From Alphaproteobacteria bacterium (lineage in GTDB: Bacteria > Pseudomonadota > Alphaproteobacteria > JANQMY01): DNA of 64,000 nucleotides. The stretch covers positions 62,001 to 126,000 of the forward strand of contig JANQPL010000016.1 in the NCBI GenBank assembly GCA_028289425.1. Direction: 5' to 3'. Made by a program: the position numbers and the translations under genes. Shown in pieces: positions 1-8,835 of the stretch. The notes below the pieces were generated by a model. That model was not told where the DNA came from. It saw nothing but the letters and a program-made list of their open reading frames with translations, and searched no databases. Each line of letters begins with the position of its first letter. Within the stretch, counting starts at the first letter, position 1.

Positions 1-618
1 GGCGAACGCGGCTTCTATACTCAATTTGGTGGTGTCTAGCAAGTGCGCGTGGGCATCCTGGCGCAAGGGGGATATGTCCCGTTCCGCGTCCCGGCGGTCG
101 CGGGCGACCAGGTCTTGCTTGACCTCGTCACGGGTGACGGGCAGTCCGCGGTCCGCCAATTCCTTGAAACGGCGGTCCGTGCGGGCATCGACCGTGGCCG
201 TAATGAAGAATTTCACCCGCGCATCGGGGCAGACCACGGTCCCGATATCGCGTCCGTCGAGCACCGCGCCCCGAAGCCCGGCGGGCGGATTTGTGGCGAA
301 ATTCCGCTGATAATCGAGGATCGCAGCGCGCACTTCCGGCATGGCGGCAACCACCGACGCGGCCTTGCCGACCTGATCGGTGCGCAGTGCCTCCGACTGC
401 AGCAGATCGGCGTCCAGGGCTGCCGATGCCGCCAGGGCCGCTTCCAGATCTTCCGGATTCGCGCCGTTTTCCAGAACCTTAAAGGCCACGGCCCGGTAGA
501 GCGCGCCCGTATCCAAATGGGCCAGCCCATAATGTTCGGCGATTTTGCGGGCCAGAGTGCCTTTGCCGCTGGCGGCAGGCCCGTCAATCGCGACGACAAA
601 AGCAGGTTGGCCGGTCAC
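1..618 (-). CDS. cmk: Cytidylate kinase, C-terminus cut by window edge
   Basis: Phosphorylates CMP and dCMP with ATP in cytoplasmic pyrimidine nucleotide metabolism. 206 codons are visible. The P-loop GPAASGKGT lies at about residues 13-21, followed by the CMP-binding segment HLDTGALYRA, the DGRDIGTVV motif and the arginine-rich lid DRRDAERD. Only a few C-terminal residues should be missing, since the family is about 210-230 residues. The start is a GTG that overlaps the TGA of aroA (GTGA), which implies translational coupling in an aroA-cmk operon. No frame problems are seen. The identification rests on motifs and on the well-known aroA-cmk gene order. Confidence 0.95.
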   Translation of the reverse strand, partial: MTGQPAFVVAIDGPAASGKGTLARKIAEHYGLAHLDTGALYRAVAFKVLENGANPEDLEAALAASAALDADLLQSEALRTDQVGKAASVVAAMPEVRAAILDYQRNFATNPPAGLRGAVLDGRDIGTVVCPDARVKFFITATVDARTDRRFKELADRGLPVTRDEVKQDLVARDRRDAERDISPLRQDAHAHLLDTTKLSIEAAFA

Positions 619-2009
619 GGGGTCTCTCCTGCAGGTTCAAACTGCGCCCCAAGTGTCTCCATCAAGGGCACGAAATCCGGAAAGCTGGTGGCGATCATGG
701 CGATATCGTCAATTGCGACCGGCTCTTTGGTCGCCAGTCCCAGCACCAAGAACGACATGGCGATGCGATGGTCAAGGAAGGTCTCCACACGGGCCCCTCC
801 GGCACGCAGACTTAGATCCGGCTCGCCCTCGATGATAAGCCCGTCTTCAAGCTCTTGAACATTAATGCCGCAGGCGCTCAGGCCCTGAGCCATGGCGGCC
901 AGGCGGTCACTTTCCTTGACGCGCAATTCCTGAAGACCACGCATCACAGTCTTTCCGCTGGCCGCGGCGGCCAAGACGGCGAGCACGGGATACTCATCGA
1001 TCATCGATGGTGCCCATTCCGGCGGCACCTCAATACTATTGAGAGATCCGGACTTTACTTCCAGATCCGCAACGGTTTCTCCGTTCTGCTCGCGCTTATT
1101 GCGGATCGTCAGGTCGGCGCCCATGGCGTCAATGGCCCGCAAGAACCCATCCCGCAGAGGATTGATCCCCACATTCTCAATGGTGATATGTGATCCCGGC
1201 AGCAACAAGGCTGCCGCGATGGGAAAGGCGGCGGACGAAACATCGCCCGGTACGATCACGTGCGAGGGCTTCAGATCAACTTGTCCGGTCAGGGAAATGG
1301 CTTGGCCGAACGTGGCCTGCTCGCACGTCACTTCCACCCCGAAATGGCGCAGCATGCGTTCCGTGTGATCGCGGGTGGCCTGTTTCTCCAACACCCTTGT
1401 GGTGCCGGGTGTGTTAAGGGCGGCGAGCAGGATGGCCGACTTCACCTGGGCTGAAGCCACCGGCATCTCGTATTCAATGGGCATGGGGTCGGCGGCGCCC
1501 TCTATCGTGATCGGCAGACGGTCGCCGGCGCGGCAGTTAAATTGAGCACCCATCTGCCCTAAGGGGGTCAGCACCCGTTGCATGGGCCGCCGGCTTAAGG
1601 AGGCGTCCCCCGTAAGCGTAGCGGTCAGAGATTGCGGGGTAAGGGCCCCCAGGATCAATCGCGCCGCAGTGCCCGAATTGCCAAGATCGATGACGCCATG
1701 GGGGCTTGTGAGGCCGCCCGTACCGACGCCCCAGATCCGCCACAGACCATTGCCATCTTTGTTTATGTTGGCGCCGCATGCCCGCATCGCGGCGACCGTG
1801 CACAACACGTCCTCCGCCTCGAGCAAGCCTTCCACGGTGGTCTCGCCAACCGCTAACGTGCCGAAGATGATCGACCGGTGCGAGATCGATTTGTCCCCCG
1901 GCACGCGCAGCGTTCCCGCAAGCGGCCCTGCCGCCCTACTACGATAGGGGCCGGAAAGCCGGCGACCGCTCAAGGATGGCCTATCTGTTGTTGTCTCTGC
2001 GGCGGACAT
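615..2009 (-). CDS. aroA: 3-phosphoshikimate 1-carboxyvinyltransferase (EPSP synthase), class II type
   Basis: Transfers the enolpyruvyl group of PEP to shikimate-3-phosphate in the shikimate pathway. The start chosen is the ATG at 2009, with AAGGA about 10 bases upstream; this gives 464 residues. Seen motifs are VPGDKSISHR near residues 36-45, LGNSGTAAR near 109-117, GDASLSRRPM, SAQVKSAILLAAL, RVKESDR and DHRIAMSFLVLGL. The GDASLSRRPM and SAQVKSA blocks resemble class II enzymes such as the CP4 type. At the position where CP4 carries the glyphosate-tolerance alanine this protein has glycine (Gly113). It is the first gene of an aroA-cmk pair. An in-frame upstream extension to 2102 is possible but lacks a better ribosome site. 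Confidence 0.95.
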   Translation of the reverse strand: MSAAETTTDRPSLSGRRLSGPYRSRAAGPLAGTLRVPGDKSISHRSIIFGTLAVGETTVEGLLEAEDVLCTVAAMRACGANINKDGNGLWRIWGVGTGGLTSPHGVIDLGNSGTAARLILGALTPQSLTATLTGDASLSRRPMQRVLTPLGQMGAQFNCRAGDRLPITIEGAADPMPIEYEMPVASAQVKSAILLAALNTPGTTRVLEKQATRDHTERMLRHFGVEVTCEQATFGQAISLTGQVDLKPSHVIVPGDVSSAAFPIAAALLLPGSHITIENVGINPLRDGFLRAIDAMGADLTIRNKREQNGETVADLEVKSGSLNSIEVPPEWAPSMIDEYPVLAVLAAAASGKTVMRGLQELRVKESDRLAAMAQGLSACGINVQELEDGLIIEGEPDLSLRAGGARVETFLDHRIAMSFLVLGLATKEPVAIDDIAMIATSFPDFVPLMETLGAQFEPAGETP

Positions 2010-2176
2010 TCGGTTGCGGAAATCCTTCGAGGGAAGCGAACTGCCATCGTCTAGCTCACTCGGTGGGCGGGCGCAAATTATCCGGTAGGACGCCCGGTGC
2101 ACGAAAGTTTTGACAGGCGCGCGACACCGTGGCAGTAGGGTCGGATTTCTACTTGATCAAACAAGGATAGACATCT

Positions 2177-2719
2177 GTGGGAAGCACGTCTTTGGGGGTG
2201 AAGCGGATTTGTCCGAATTGTTCCGCCAAATTCTACGATCTAGAAAAACGGCCGATCCAGTGTCCCAAATGTGAGCATATCTTCGATCCGGAGGCCATAT
2301 TCAGGCCGCGCACCCGCGGAAAACCTGAACAAGCCGAACCTGAGGCGCCCAAACCCGCCGAAAGCGAGGAGGCTGCCGAAGAGGAGGAAGAGCTTGAGGA
2401 CGAGCTTGAAGAAGATGAAGACGAGCTCGACGGCGAAGAAATCGATCTGGAAGCAGAGCCCGAAGACGACGACATCGACGATGATGACGCAGACGAAGAT
2501 GCCGACGACGAGGATGGCGCGTCTAAGAAGAAGAAAAAGCGCAAGAAAGCACGGAAGGAACCAACGGCCGAGGACGATGAGAACATCATCGACATTGAGG
2601 GGCCGGAGGACGCCGAGCTGGACGATGAGGACGATGATTTCATCGCGGATGATGAAGATGTGGATGACGATATGTCCGATCTGATCGATCCAAACCTGTC
2701 ACCGGACGACGAGACGTGA
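2177..2719 (+). CDS. TIGR02300 (FYDLN acid-rich) zinc-ribbon protein
   Basis: A 180-residue protein of unknown function, conserved next to cmk/aroA in Alphaproteobacteria. Residues 10-40 form a small zinc ribbon: CPNC, then the signature KFYDLEKRP, then CPKC. The rest is extremely acidic, with long runs of Glu and Asp interrupted once by a lysine cluster (SKKKKKRKKARK). The GTG start is supported by AAGGA about 8 bases upstream. The acidic tail is probably disordered. No catalytic motif is visible. A nucleic-acid or protein-binding role is only a guess from the zinc ribbon and charge pattern. Confidence 0.85.
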   Translation: MGSTSLGVKRICPNCSAKFYDLEKRPIQCPKCEHIFDPEAIFRPRTRGKPEQAEPEAPKPAESEEAAEEEEELEDELEEDEDELDGEEIDLEAEPEDDDIDDDDADEDADDEDGASKKKKKRKKARKEPTAEDDENIIDIEGPEDAELDDEDDDFIADDEDVDDDMSDLIDPNLSPDDET

Positions 2720-2747
2720 TGTCGACGGAGGTCCGGCAAACACCCTA

Positions 2748-2776
2748 TTGATCGGCGGCCAATCTCGTCATAGGGT
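2748..2776 (+). promoter_or_regulatory. Possible promoter of tRNA-Ala
   Basis: TTGATC at 2748-2753 and TAGGGT at 2771-2776 are separated by 17 bases, about 43 bases before the tRNA. The -10 match is weak, so this is tentative. Confidence 0.35.
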
Positions 2777-2818
2777 CGGCGGCCCGCGCCCTGCCGAAGG
2801 GCAATTTCAGCGGCTTTA

Positions 2819-2894
<76 letters not shown>

Positions 2895-2911
2895 GCCTTG
2901 GTTCACGGCAA

Positions 2912-3646
2912 ATGACAGACGTTCAGACCCCGCAATGCGCCGTCTGCGGGGCGATGGAATGCGTTCATTTGGTGGACAAGGACGGCTACGCCTTCTCGAA
3001 ATGCGGCAAATGCGGGTTCGTTTTTCTCAACCCCATGCCGTCCCAAACCAATTTGAACGAAATCTACGAAGATCAAGCAGTCACAAGCGGCGGCGACTAC
3101 CCGAAGGCGCGTTCGCGCATGCGCCGGGCCTATGGCCGCGCCTTGCGTTTTGTTCCCTACACCTTTCGAAAAAAGGTGCTGGATATCGGGTGTGGTGGCG
3201 GGTTTATGGTTGGTGCCCTCTCAAAATTGGGCGCCGACGGTTACGGATTTGATGTGGACGAGACGGCCATCGACTACGCGCGCCGGCGTTTCCCCAACTG
3301 TCAGTTCTTTGCCTCCAGCTTCGAAGACTTTCAAGGCCATGAAGGCCAGTACGATTTTGTCTATTCGTCCGAAGTGATCGAGCACGTGGCCGACCTGCCC
3401 ACCTTCATGGATTTGCTCAAACGGGTAACCCGCCCCGGCGGCTATGTGTATATCACCACGCCGGACATCGGCAGCCCGCGGCGGCCGAAAAATCTCGTGG
3501 AGTGGGATGTTTTTTCGCCGCCGATCCATGTTCAGTTCTTCGACGAAAACACGCTTGCCCACGTGTTTGAACAGGCGGGTTTCATCCCCATACGGAGATT
3601 TCCGGATTCCAAGTCCGGGCTTAAGATGTTGTTCAAGAACACCTAA
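2912..3646 (+). CDS. Class I SAM-dependent methyltransferase with N-terminal zinc cysteines
   Basis: Methyltransferase of 244 residues. The N-terminus has two CxxC-like pairs (CAVCGAMEC and CGKCG), typical of the zinc-binding head seen in many sugar or small-molecule methyltransferases. The Rossmann glycine motif VLDIGCGGGFM is followed by YGFDVDETAIDYARRRFP and then by SSEVIEHVADLP, the usual order of motifs I, II and IV. The start is the ATG at 2912; further upstream the frame runs into the tRNA and cannot be coding. The substrate is unknown. Its 3' end overlaps the convergent EthD gene by four bases. Confidence 0.85.
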   Translation: MTDVQTPQCAVCGAMECVHLVDKDGYAFSKCGKCGFVFLNPMPSQTNLNEIYEDQAVTSGGDYPKARSRMRRAYGRALRFVPYTFRKKVLDIGCGGGFMVGALSKLGADGYGFDVDETAIDYARRRFPNCQFFASSFEDFQGHEGQYDFVYSSEVIEHVADLPTFMDLLKRVTRPGGYVYITTPDIGSPRRPKNLVEWDVFSPPIHVQFFDENTLAHVFEQAGFIPIRRFPDSKSGLKMLFKNT

Positions 3647-4377
3647 GCGTGAGTGCTGTTTGGTGCCTTTCCGAAGACGACACCATTTTCCGGCCAATGG
3701 ACGCGCACTTCGTCGACCAGCATACCGGCGCTGCGTGCGCGATCGATTTTAGCTACGGCGGTTTCGGCAAGCGCGCCGGCACCCCAGCTAGCGCCAAACG
3801 CCTCCATATTCGGCCACCAATATTCTTCGACCGCATCGAACAAGGGTTCTTCTTGGTCTGGCTTTAAGGTGAGTGACCGCAGGAAGCGATTGGGCGGGTC
3901 TGCAAGATCGATCAAGGGTTCGCTGCGTGCTTCGTACCAATCCGAAAATTGCTGGAATGAGAAACCTTCAGCGCGTTTGATGAATGCAATCGCTTTGATG
4001 GATTGCTCGCTTCGGTGCAGAGCCGGTTGAACGTTCCCGGGCAACGGCCGGGTGATCACGCCGCGGGAGCGGCCTTCCATGAAGTTTGGTTCGTCCAGAT
4101 AGGCGCCCGTCAAGTATTCGTCACTCGCGCTCATCGCGGCGGTTGTTTCCAGGTCCGGATACCAAAGTTGTGGGATGCCGTCGCAGGGCGCATCAAAGCC
4201 TGGCAGGGGTTCGTCGCGTCGGTGGTTTTGGATGTAGGCCGAAAAGAACTTCGTCAGCTTGAGGGCCTCATCCGCATGAGTGCTGCGCCAATGCAGGCGG
4301 AAGTCGTCAAGTGTTAGATCCTTCCGCCGGTCCAGCAGGCCGAAGACAGTGATCGGACCCAGTTCTTCCCCGATCAT
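3643..4377 (-). CDS. EthD domain protein with two tandem domains
   Basis: A 244-residue protein built from two EthD-like ferredoxin-fold dimeric barrels, one near residues 8-100 (DFRLHWRSTHADEALKLT) and one near 125-225 (QQFSDWYEARSEPLIDLA). EthD-type proteins are often found with ring-cleaving or ether-degrading oxygenases, but their biochemical role is poorly defined. It is the last gene of a three-gene leftward operon, 15 bases after the Rieske oxygenase stop, which suggests a role in the same catabolic step. No clear Shine-Dalgarno sequence precedes the ATG, so translation may be coupled to the upstream gene. Confidence 0.7.
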   Translation of the reverse strand: MIGEELGPITVFGLLDRRKDLTLDDFRLHWRSTHADEALKLTKFFSAYIQNHRRDEPLPGFDAPCDGIPQLWYPDLETTAAMSASDEYLTGAYLDEPNFMEGRSRGVITRPLPGNVQPALHRSEQSIKAIAFIKRAEGFSFQQFSDWYEARSEPLIDLADPPNRFLRSLTLKPDQEEPLFDAVEEYWWPNMEAFGASWGAGALAETAVAKIDRARSAGMLVDEVRVHWPENGVVFGKAPNSTHA

Positions 4378-4392
4378 GGCGCGCGGCGCCCG

Positions 4393-5772
4393 CTAGGCGC
4401 TGAGATATTTGTCTAGCGTCATATGCATGCGGCGCAATCGCACTTCTTGATAATTGCCCAGCGTCTGCCCGGGTTTGCGGCTGGCTTTGATGCCGCGCGT
4501 TTGCATCAGCAGGTTTTGCGTGTCTTGGTCGTAGATGACGGCGAGGCCCGTATCCATTCCTTCGACGGTCGTGAACGACTCTTCGAAGCCAAGTCTCACA
4601 GGGTCGATGGCGTGAGTGGCGTTTTGGCCTTCAGGAAGGGGCCGCAAGAACATTAGATCGAAGATGCAGCTATCCACGTCATCCCCATTCGGCCGGAAGC
4701 GGTACACCATGGGCAGTGAAATTCCCGGGAACAGGAAGAGGTTGGGAAACACGTGGTACTCGATGGAGTCGATCATTTCACTGACGCTGTAGCGGGAAAG
4801 ATCGACACCCATTTCCTTGCCCAAATTCTGGCGCAGATGTTCCGCAAACACCTCACGGGCCGTCTGGCCGTTTTTGACTTTCAGCCCAAGCTGACCGCCG
4901 CCCAATGCGTCAAGGATATCCTGTTGGGACATGTCACGTTCCCAATGGGGACTTGGAAACCCTATCGTATGTACGAAGCGCGTAATATTATCTCCGAACA
5001 CGTCATATTGAGCATTGGCGTCGCCTGCTGTCGGCAATCCTTGCGGGTGCGTGGCCAGCACGTGGTACGCCTCCAAAAAGGCCTCTTGCGCCATCTTCCA
5101 ATTGGCCGGCAATAGCTTCTCAATGTGAAGCGTCAGGTACCGTCGCTCCAACGGCCAATTCTTGAAGTGTTCGGGAACCACTTCAAGATAGGATTCTAAG
5201 GGCGGTGCGTTGTCATCCAAATTGATGAAAACGAACCCGCCCCATCGCGCAATCCGCACTTCGTCAAGACCAAAGTTGTTCTTATCGACGTGCGGAAAAT
5301 CCCAATCGCACGGAATCGATTTCAATGAACCATCCAGGTTCCAGGTAAACCCGTGGAACGGACACCGTATTTGCTTCAGGCAGCCGCGGCTGGCCGACGG
5401 GCGCAGCTGCATGCCGCGATGCTTGCATGAATTGACGTAGGCTTTGATCTGATCCGCTGCGGATCTTACGACGACCACGGAGTATTTATTCACGTCGTAA
5501 ACATAGGTGTCGCCCACATCGGGAATGTGCTCTTCGCGACAGGCGAATTGCCATGTCTTCGACCACATTTTTTCGATTTCCTGATCGAAGAATTCCTGGC
5601 TGGTATATCGGCTATAGGGCAGGTCGCCATCGCCCAGGAATTCGTAGGCTTCGTCGGTCAGGGCTTGGGGCGTCCCGTCCTTGTCATCGAGAATGATGTC
5701 CTTCGTGCTCGGGCCGGGGCAGCGGGCCGCGCCGGGTTGAAGGAGTGTTTGGGAATCTTGGCGTGTCGCCAT
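4393..5772 (-). CDS. Rieske aromatic ring-hydroxylating oxygenase, alpha subunit
   Basis: Catalytic subunit of a Rieske non-heme iron oxygenase, 459 residues, cytoplasmic. The [2Fe-2S] site is CKH at residues 116-118 and CPFH at 137-140. The mononuclear iron site is in EAFLEAYHVLATH, where the usual Asp bridging residue is Glu, a substitution also known in other family branches. The start is the ATG at 5772 with GAGG six bases upstream; a TTG at 5784 in the same frame is less likely. It sits 25 bases after the NTF2-like gene. No ferredoxin or reductase gene is in the cluster, so electrons must come from elsewhere. The substrate cannot be read from sequence. Confidence 0.88.
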   Translation of the reverse strand: MATRQDSQTLLQPGAARCPGPSTKDIILDDKDGTPQALTDEAYEFLGDGDLPYSRYTSQEFFDQEIEKMWSKTWQFACREEHIPDVGDTYVYDVNKYSVVVVRSAADQIKAYVNSCKHRGMQLRPSASRGCLKQIRCPFHGFTWNLDGSLKSIPCDWDFPHVDKNNFGLDEVRIARWGGFVFINLDDNAPPLESYLEVVPEHFKNWPLERRYLTLHIEKLLPANWKMAQEAFLEAYHVLATHPQGLPTAGDANAQYDVFGDNITRFVHTIGFPSPHWERDMSQQDILDALGGGQLGLKVKNGQTAREVFAEHLRQNLGKEMGVDLSRYSVSEMIDSIEYHVFPNLFLFPGISLPMVYRFRPNGDDVDSCIFDLMFLRPLPEGQNATHAIDPVRLGFEESFTTVEGMDTGLAVIYDQDTQNLLMQTRGIKASRKPGQTLGNYQEVRLRRMHMTLDKYLSA

Positions 5773-5797
5773 GGCGTGCCTCAAGCGTGTGGTTTGC

Positions 5798-6328
5798 TCA
5801 GCGGTTTCTCAGTTCATCTCTGCGCGATGAAAGGTCATCCTTGCCCCTCGCGCCGCGCAACGAGTTCGGTGTGTCTTTGAAGAATTGATCCGTCGCCGGA
5901 TCGGTTCGCGCCCAATCGTTCACTTCGGCGCGGAAGGAGATCTTCCAGACGCCGTCCCGTTTTTCGTAGCGGTCAACATAGCGGCCAGCGATGAACAAGT
6001 CTTTTTCCTGGCCGTCCTCAACAATTCTGTGAAACGCCTGGAAATAGATTTCTCCGAACGCAACGTCGCCTTCGACGTCGATTTTCATTTGGCCGATCAT
6101 GTGGTGGTTGGCCAGATGGTCGTTCAATGCCTGCATGGCGAATCCCGCAAAGTCCTTTGGCGGGCCTTGAAAGAACCCATAGTCAGTGTTGGCGTCCTCG
6201 TGAAACACACTCAGCACAAGTTCTTTGTCGAGCCGATCGAGACCGCGCATATAGGTGCAACACAGATCGTATATTTCTTGTTTGTCGACGACGGTTTGCA
6301 TGCGTGCGGCAAAGTCTTGCGACGTCAT
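5798..6328 (-). CDS. SnoaL-like (NTF2-fold) protein, first gene of the Rieske operon
   Basis: A 176-residue NTF2-fold protein of the SnoaL_4 type. The N-terminal helix region KQEIYDLCCTYMRGLDRLD and the strand ending VWKISFRAEVNDW are characteristic. The C-terminus is basic and probably flexible. The start is firm: ATG preceded by AGGAGG. It heads the operon with the Rieske alpha subunit and EthD protein. Beta subunits of Rieske oxygenases share this fold and size, so it may act as a structural partner; it could equally be an isomerase or dehydratase. Both options are inference. Confidence 0.75.
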   Translation of the reverse strand: MTSQDFAARMQTVVDKQEIYDLCCTYMRGLDRLDKELVLSVFHEDANTDYGFFQGPPKDFAGFAMQALNDHLANHHMIGQMKIDVEGDVAFGEIYFQAFHRIVEDGQEKDLFIAGRYVDRYEKRDGVWKISFRAEVNDWARTDPATDQFFKDTPNSLRGARGKDDLSSRRDELRNR

Positions 6329-6491
6329 GGTGCCTCCTGGTCGCCAAATGGCCAGCGTTCACAATTCTCGACCAGTCTAGCTGAGCATTCGGGGAAACGC
6401 GACGCGTTTACGCGACGCCGGCACGGTATCCGCCCCACACCTTGCACCGTGGGCGGAGCAACGAGCAGTTATTGCATCTTCGAGGTGATTG

Positions 6492-8114
6492 TTATCTTTT
6501 TTTGCGCCTGGGACGGCGGAAACGGTTTTTCTTCATACCGTCAAGATTTGGGGTCGGCTCCAGGTCGTCCGCCAGACGGCCACCCCGATAGGCGTGGGCG
6601 CTATGGTGATCTGCAATATCGGTATCGACCGCGGCTTTGTTGTCCTTTGAAAGTGGTTCTGCGCGCAACTGTTGGTCATCCGGGTCGCCGCCTTTCTTGG
6701 ACTTGCGTAATCCGTCTTTGGTGTCGGCATCGTCCATCGATGGCGGTGCTGCTTGATCGCGGTCATCTGCGCCGGTGGTGGCCGACGACGAGGGGGCCGG
6801 CATGGTCAGCAGCATCGCGTCCGCGCCGTCATGCACCGTGCCGGCATGCTGGCCGAACAGCTTCTTCACGAAGTCCACATGATGCCTCAGATGGAACAAA
6901 TCATCCGTGAATGACAGGGGTACATTCACCCGTCCGATCTGCGCTTGCAGGTCGTCCAATTGTTCCAGCGATTCCCGCCGGTCGCCGAACGTGCGTGCGC
7001 GGCGCAAATCCTCTTCGATCCGCATCAGGTCGGCATACCAGCGATAAATCTTTCGGCGGATCCGCCAGCGATAGGTGGGGGGTGCCACCCGCAGCAGCGG
7101 AATAAGCAAGGTCAGCAGCGGCAACAGCAAAATGAACAATCGCTCCGACATGGTGGCTGCCCAGAAGGGCAACACGCTGTGCAGGAAGGTGGGGCCCCGC
7201 TCTAGGAAACGCTTGGCGTCGGCGCTGATCGGAAAATGTACGTAACTGGTAGACGGGAAGGCGCCTGCCCGTTCGAACAGGGTGGCGGGCCCGTGAATGC
7301 GGTCCGCTGCCATCAGCAATAGATCGCCCACGGCCGGGTGCAGCGAATCACGCGCAACCAATTGCGCGGCCGGCGCCAACAAGGTGACATCGTTGCGCGG
7401 CAAGTTTTTGTCCAAATCCAGAATGCCTTGCGGCAGCGATACGTTCGACAAGAACGGGAACAGCCGGTAGTAGGCCTCCGCACGCTCGAAATTCATCAGA
7501 TCAATGTCGGGCGCTTTAAGCAGCGACTGAATCGCTGGCGAGGTTTCGGCTGCTACAAAGATCGCCGCATCGATTTGCCCAGTCAGAAGAGCGTTCGCCG
7601 CTTCTTGTCCGCCAATGGACCAAAGCTCGGTAGCACTGCTACCGATTCCGTTCTTGCGCAAAAGCTTCAAGGCAATGGTGCGTGTGCCGCTGCCTTCCGG
7701 TCCGATCGCAACCCGGTAGGTATCAAGTTCGGCCAGCGATTGCGCCGGCGGGTCGCCGCGCACGAACACCCACATGGGTTCGTGATAGAGGCTTGCGAGC
7801 GACATAAGCGTCGGTGTGGCTTCGGGGTCCCCGATGCCGCCTTGAACGAAGGCCACATCCACACCGGATACGTCTGATGTCAGAAGCGCAAGGTTCTCCT
7901 CCGAGCCGGCGCTTTCCACCAATTCCACCGAGATGCCTGATTTTTCCAAGGTTTCTTTGTATTGCTCGCCAAAGGCGGCATAGGCCCCGTCGGCGGGTCC
8001 GGTTGCAATACGAATACTGTCTGGCGGTGCCGGGTCCACATATTGGTACGTGACCACAAAGGCCACGAACACAAGAATGCTCAGCGGTACATAAATCTTG
8101 AGAAAATCACTCAT
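6492..8114 (-). CDS. TAXI-family TRAP solute-binding protein, membrane-anchored with cytoplasmic tail
   Basis: A 540-residue protein. A transmembrane helix at residues 7-25 is followed by a TAXI-type binding domain from about 32 to 300 (IRIATGPADGAYAAFGE, GPEGSGTRTIALKLL). A second hydrophobic helix lies near 325-343 (LFILLLPLLTLLIPLLRV), then a basic helical segment 345-420 and a low-complexity tail ending RRPRRKKR. Ordinary TAXI receptors are soluble periplasmic proteins that feed a TRAP permease. This one is anchored at both ends of the sensor domain and no permease gene is adjacent. The architecture suggests ligand sensing or a scaffold rather than simple transport, but this is inference. 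Confidence 0.8.
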   Translation of the reverse strand: MSDFLKIYVPLSILVFVAFVVTYQYVDPAPPDSIRIATGPADGAYAAFGEQYKETLEKSGISVELVESAGSEENLALLTSDVSGVDVAFVQGGIGDPEATPTLMSLASLYHEPMWVFVRGDPPAQSLAELDTYRVAIGPEGSGTRTIALKLLRKNGIGSSATELWSIGGQEAANALLTGQIDAAIFVAAETSPAIQSLLKAPDIDLMNFERAEAYYRLFPFLSNVSLPQGILDLDKNLPRNDVTLLAPAAQLVARDSLHPAVGDLLLMAADRIHGPATLFERAGAFPSTSYVHFPISADAKRFLERGPTFLHSVLPFWAATMSERLFILLLPLLTLLIPLLRVAPPTYRWRIRRKIYRWYADLMRIEEDLRRARTFGDRRESLEQLDDLQAQIGRVNVPLSFTDDLFHLRHHVDFVKKLFGQHAGTVHDGADAMLLTMPAPSSSATTGADDRDQAAPPSMDDADTKDGLRKSKKGGDPDDQQLRAEPLSKDNKAAVDTDIADHHSAHAYRGGRLADDLEPTPNLDGMKKNRFRRPRRKKR

Positions 8115-8276
8115 CGCGAGACCAGCGCTACACCATCTTCCGGGCCAAAAATGCCTCAGAAAAAGAAATAAATCCGTGATCTTGAGATGGAGACGCCCAC
8201 CTGAAATTCATTAGTCGACGTATACCCCCCTCCGTCACGAGCAGTCTAAAACAAAACGGGGGGCCGCGTCGATTCT

Positions 8277-8780
8277 TTAAGTCAGCCGTTCTTGGTAAAG
8301 GTCCAAGGTTTTTTGATCGAAGGCCACTAGGATTGCGTCTAGTTCGCCATCAATTATCGCCTTACGGTTGTAGATCGTGGCAACCGCTATATCCGCTGCC
8401 AGATCAGCAGGGAACATATAGACCCCAGTCGAGATCGCCGGGAAGGCGATGGAGCGGGCCCCAATTTCTTCGGCCAGGTCCAGCGCCCGGCTGTAACACT
8501 GGCGCAGCAAGGTTTCTTCGTTGTGTTCACCGCCATGCCAGACCGGACCCACGGTGTGGACCACGTATTTGGCGGGTAGATCGTACCCCGCGGTCAATTT
8601 CGCATCCCCCGTATTGCAGCCGCCCAGCCGGCGGCATTCCTCCAAGAGACCGGGTCCGGCCGCGCCATGGATGGCCCCGTCGACACCGCCGCCGCCCAAC
8701 AACGTGGTGTTGGCGGCGTTGACGATCACGTCGCAGCGGATTTGGGTAATGTCGCCGCGCAAGGCAGTCACGTTTTGCAT
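8277..8780 (-). CDS. Macro domain protein, probable O-acetyl-ADP-ribose deacetylase
   Basis: A 167-residue single macro domain. The ADP-ribose-binding motifs are complete: GDITQIRCDVIVNAAN at the N-terminus, GGGGVDGAIHGAAGP for the first loop, and SIAFPAISTGVYMFP for the second. This pattern matches the bacterial YmdB/MacroD group, which hydrolyses O-acetyl-ADP-ribose and can remove mono-ADP-ribose from proteins. The ATG has no obvious Shine-Dalgarno sequence. It is monocistronic between the TAXI gene and the tad genes, so context gives no extra clue. Confidence 0.88.
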   Translation of the reverse strand: MQNVTALRGDITQIRCDVIVNAANTTLLGGGGVDGAIHGAAGPGLLEECRRLGGCNTGDAKLTAGYDLPAKYVVHTVGPVWHGGEHNEETLLRQCYSRALDLAEEIGARSIAFPAISTGVYMFPADLAADIAVATIYNRKAIIDGELDAILVAFDQKTLDLYQERLT

Positions 8781-8835
8781 GGGAGAAGCTTAGCTCGCTG
8801 CCGCGCCATTTGCGACAGCGAGCTTGTCGCGCGTT

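Noticed and set aside
2233-2739. Serine-rich antisense open frame across the acidic protein gene
   Set aside because: It is the mirror of Glu/Asp codons (GAG, GAC, GAT read backwards give Ser-rich frames), so it is a composition artefact.
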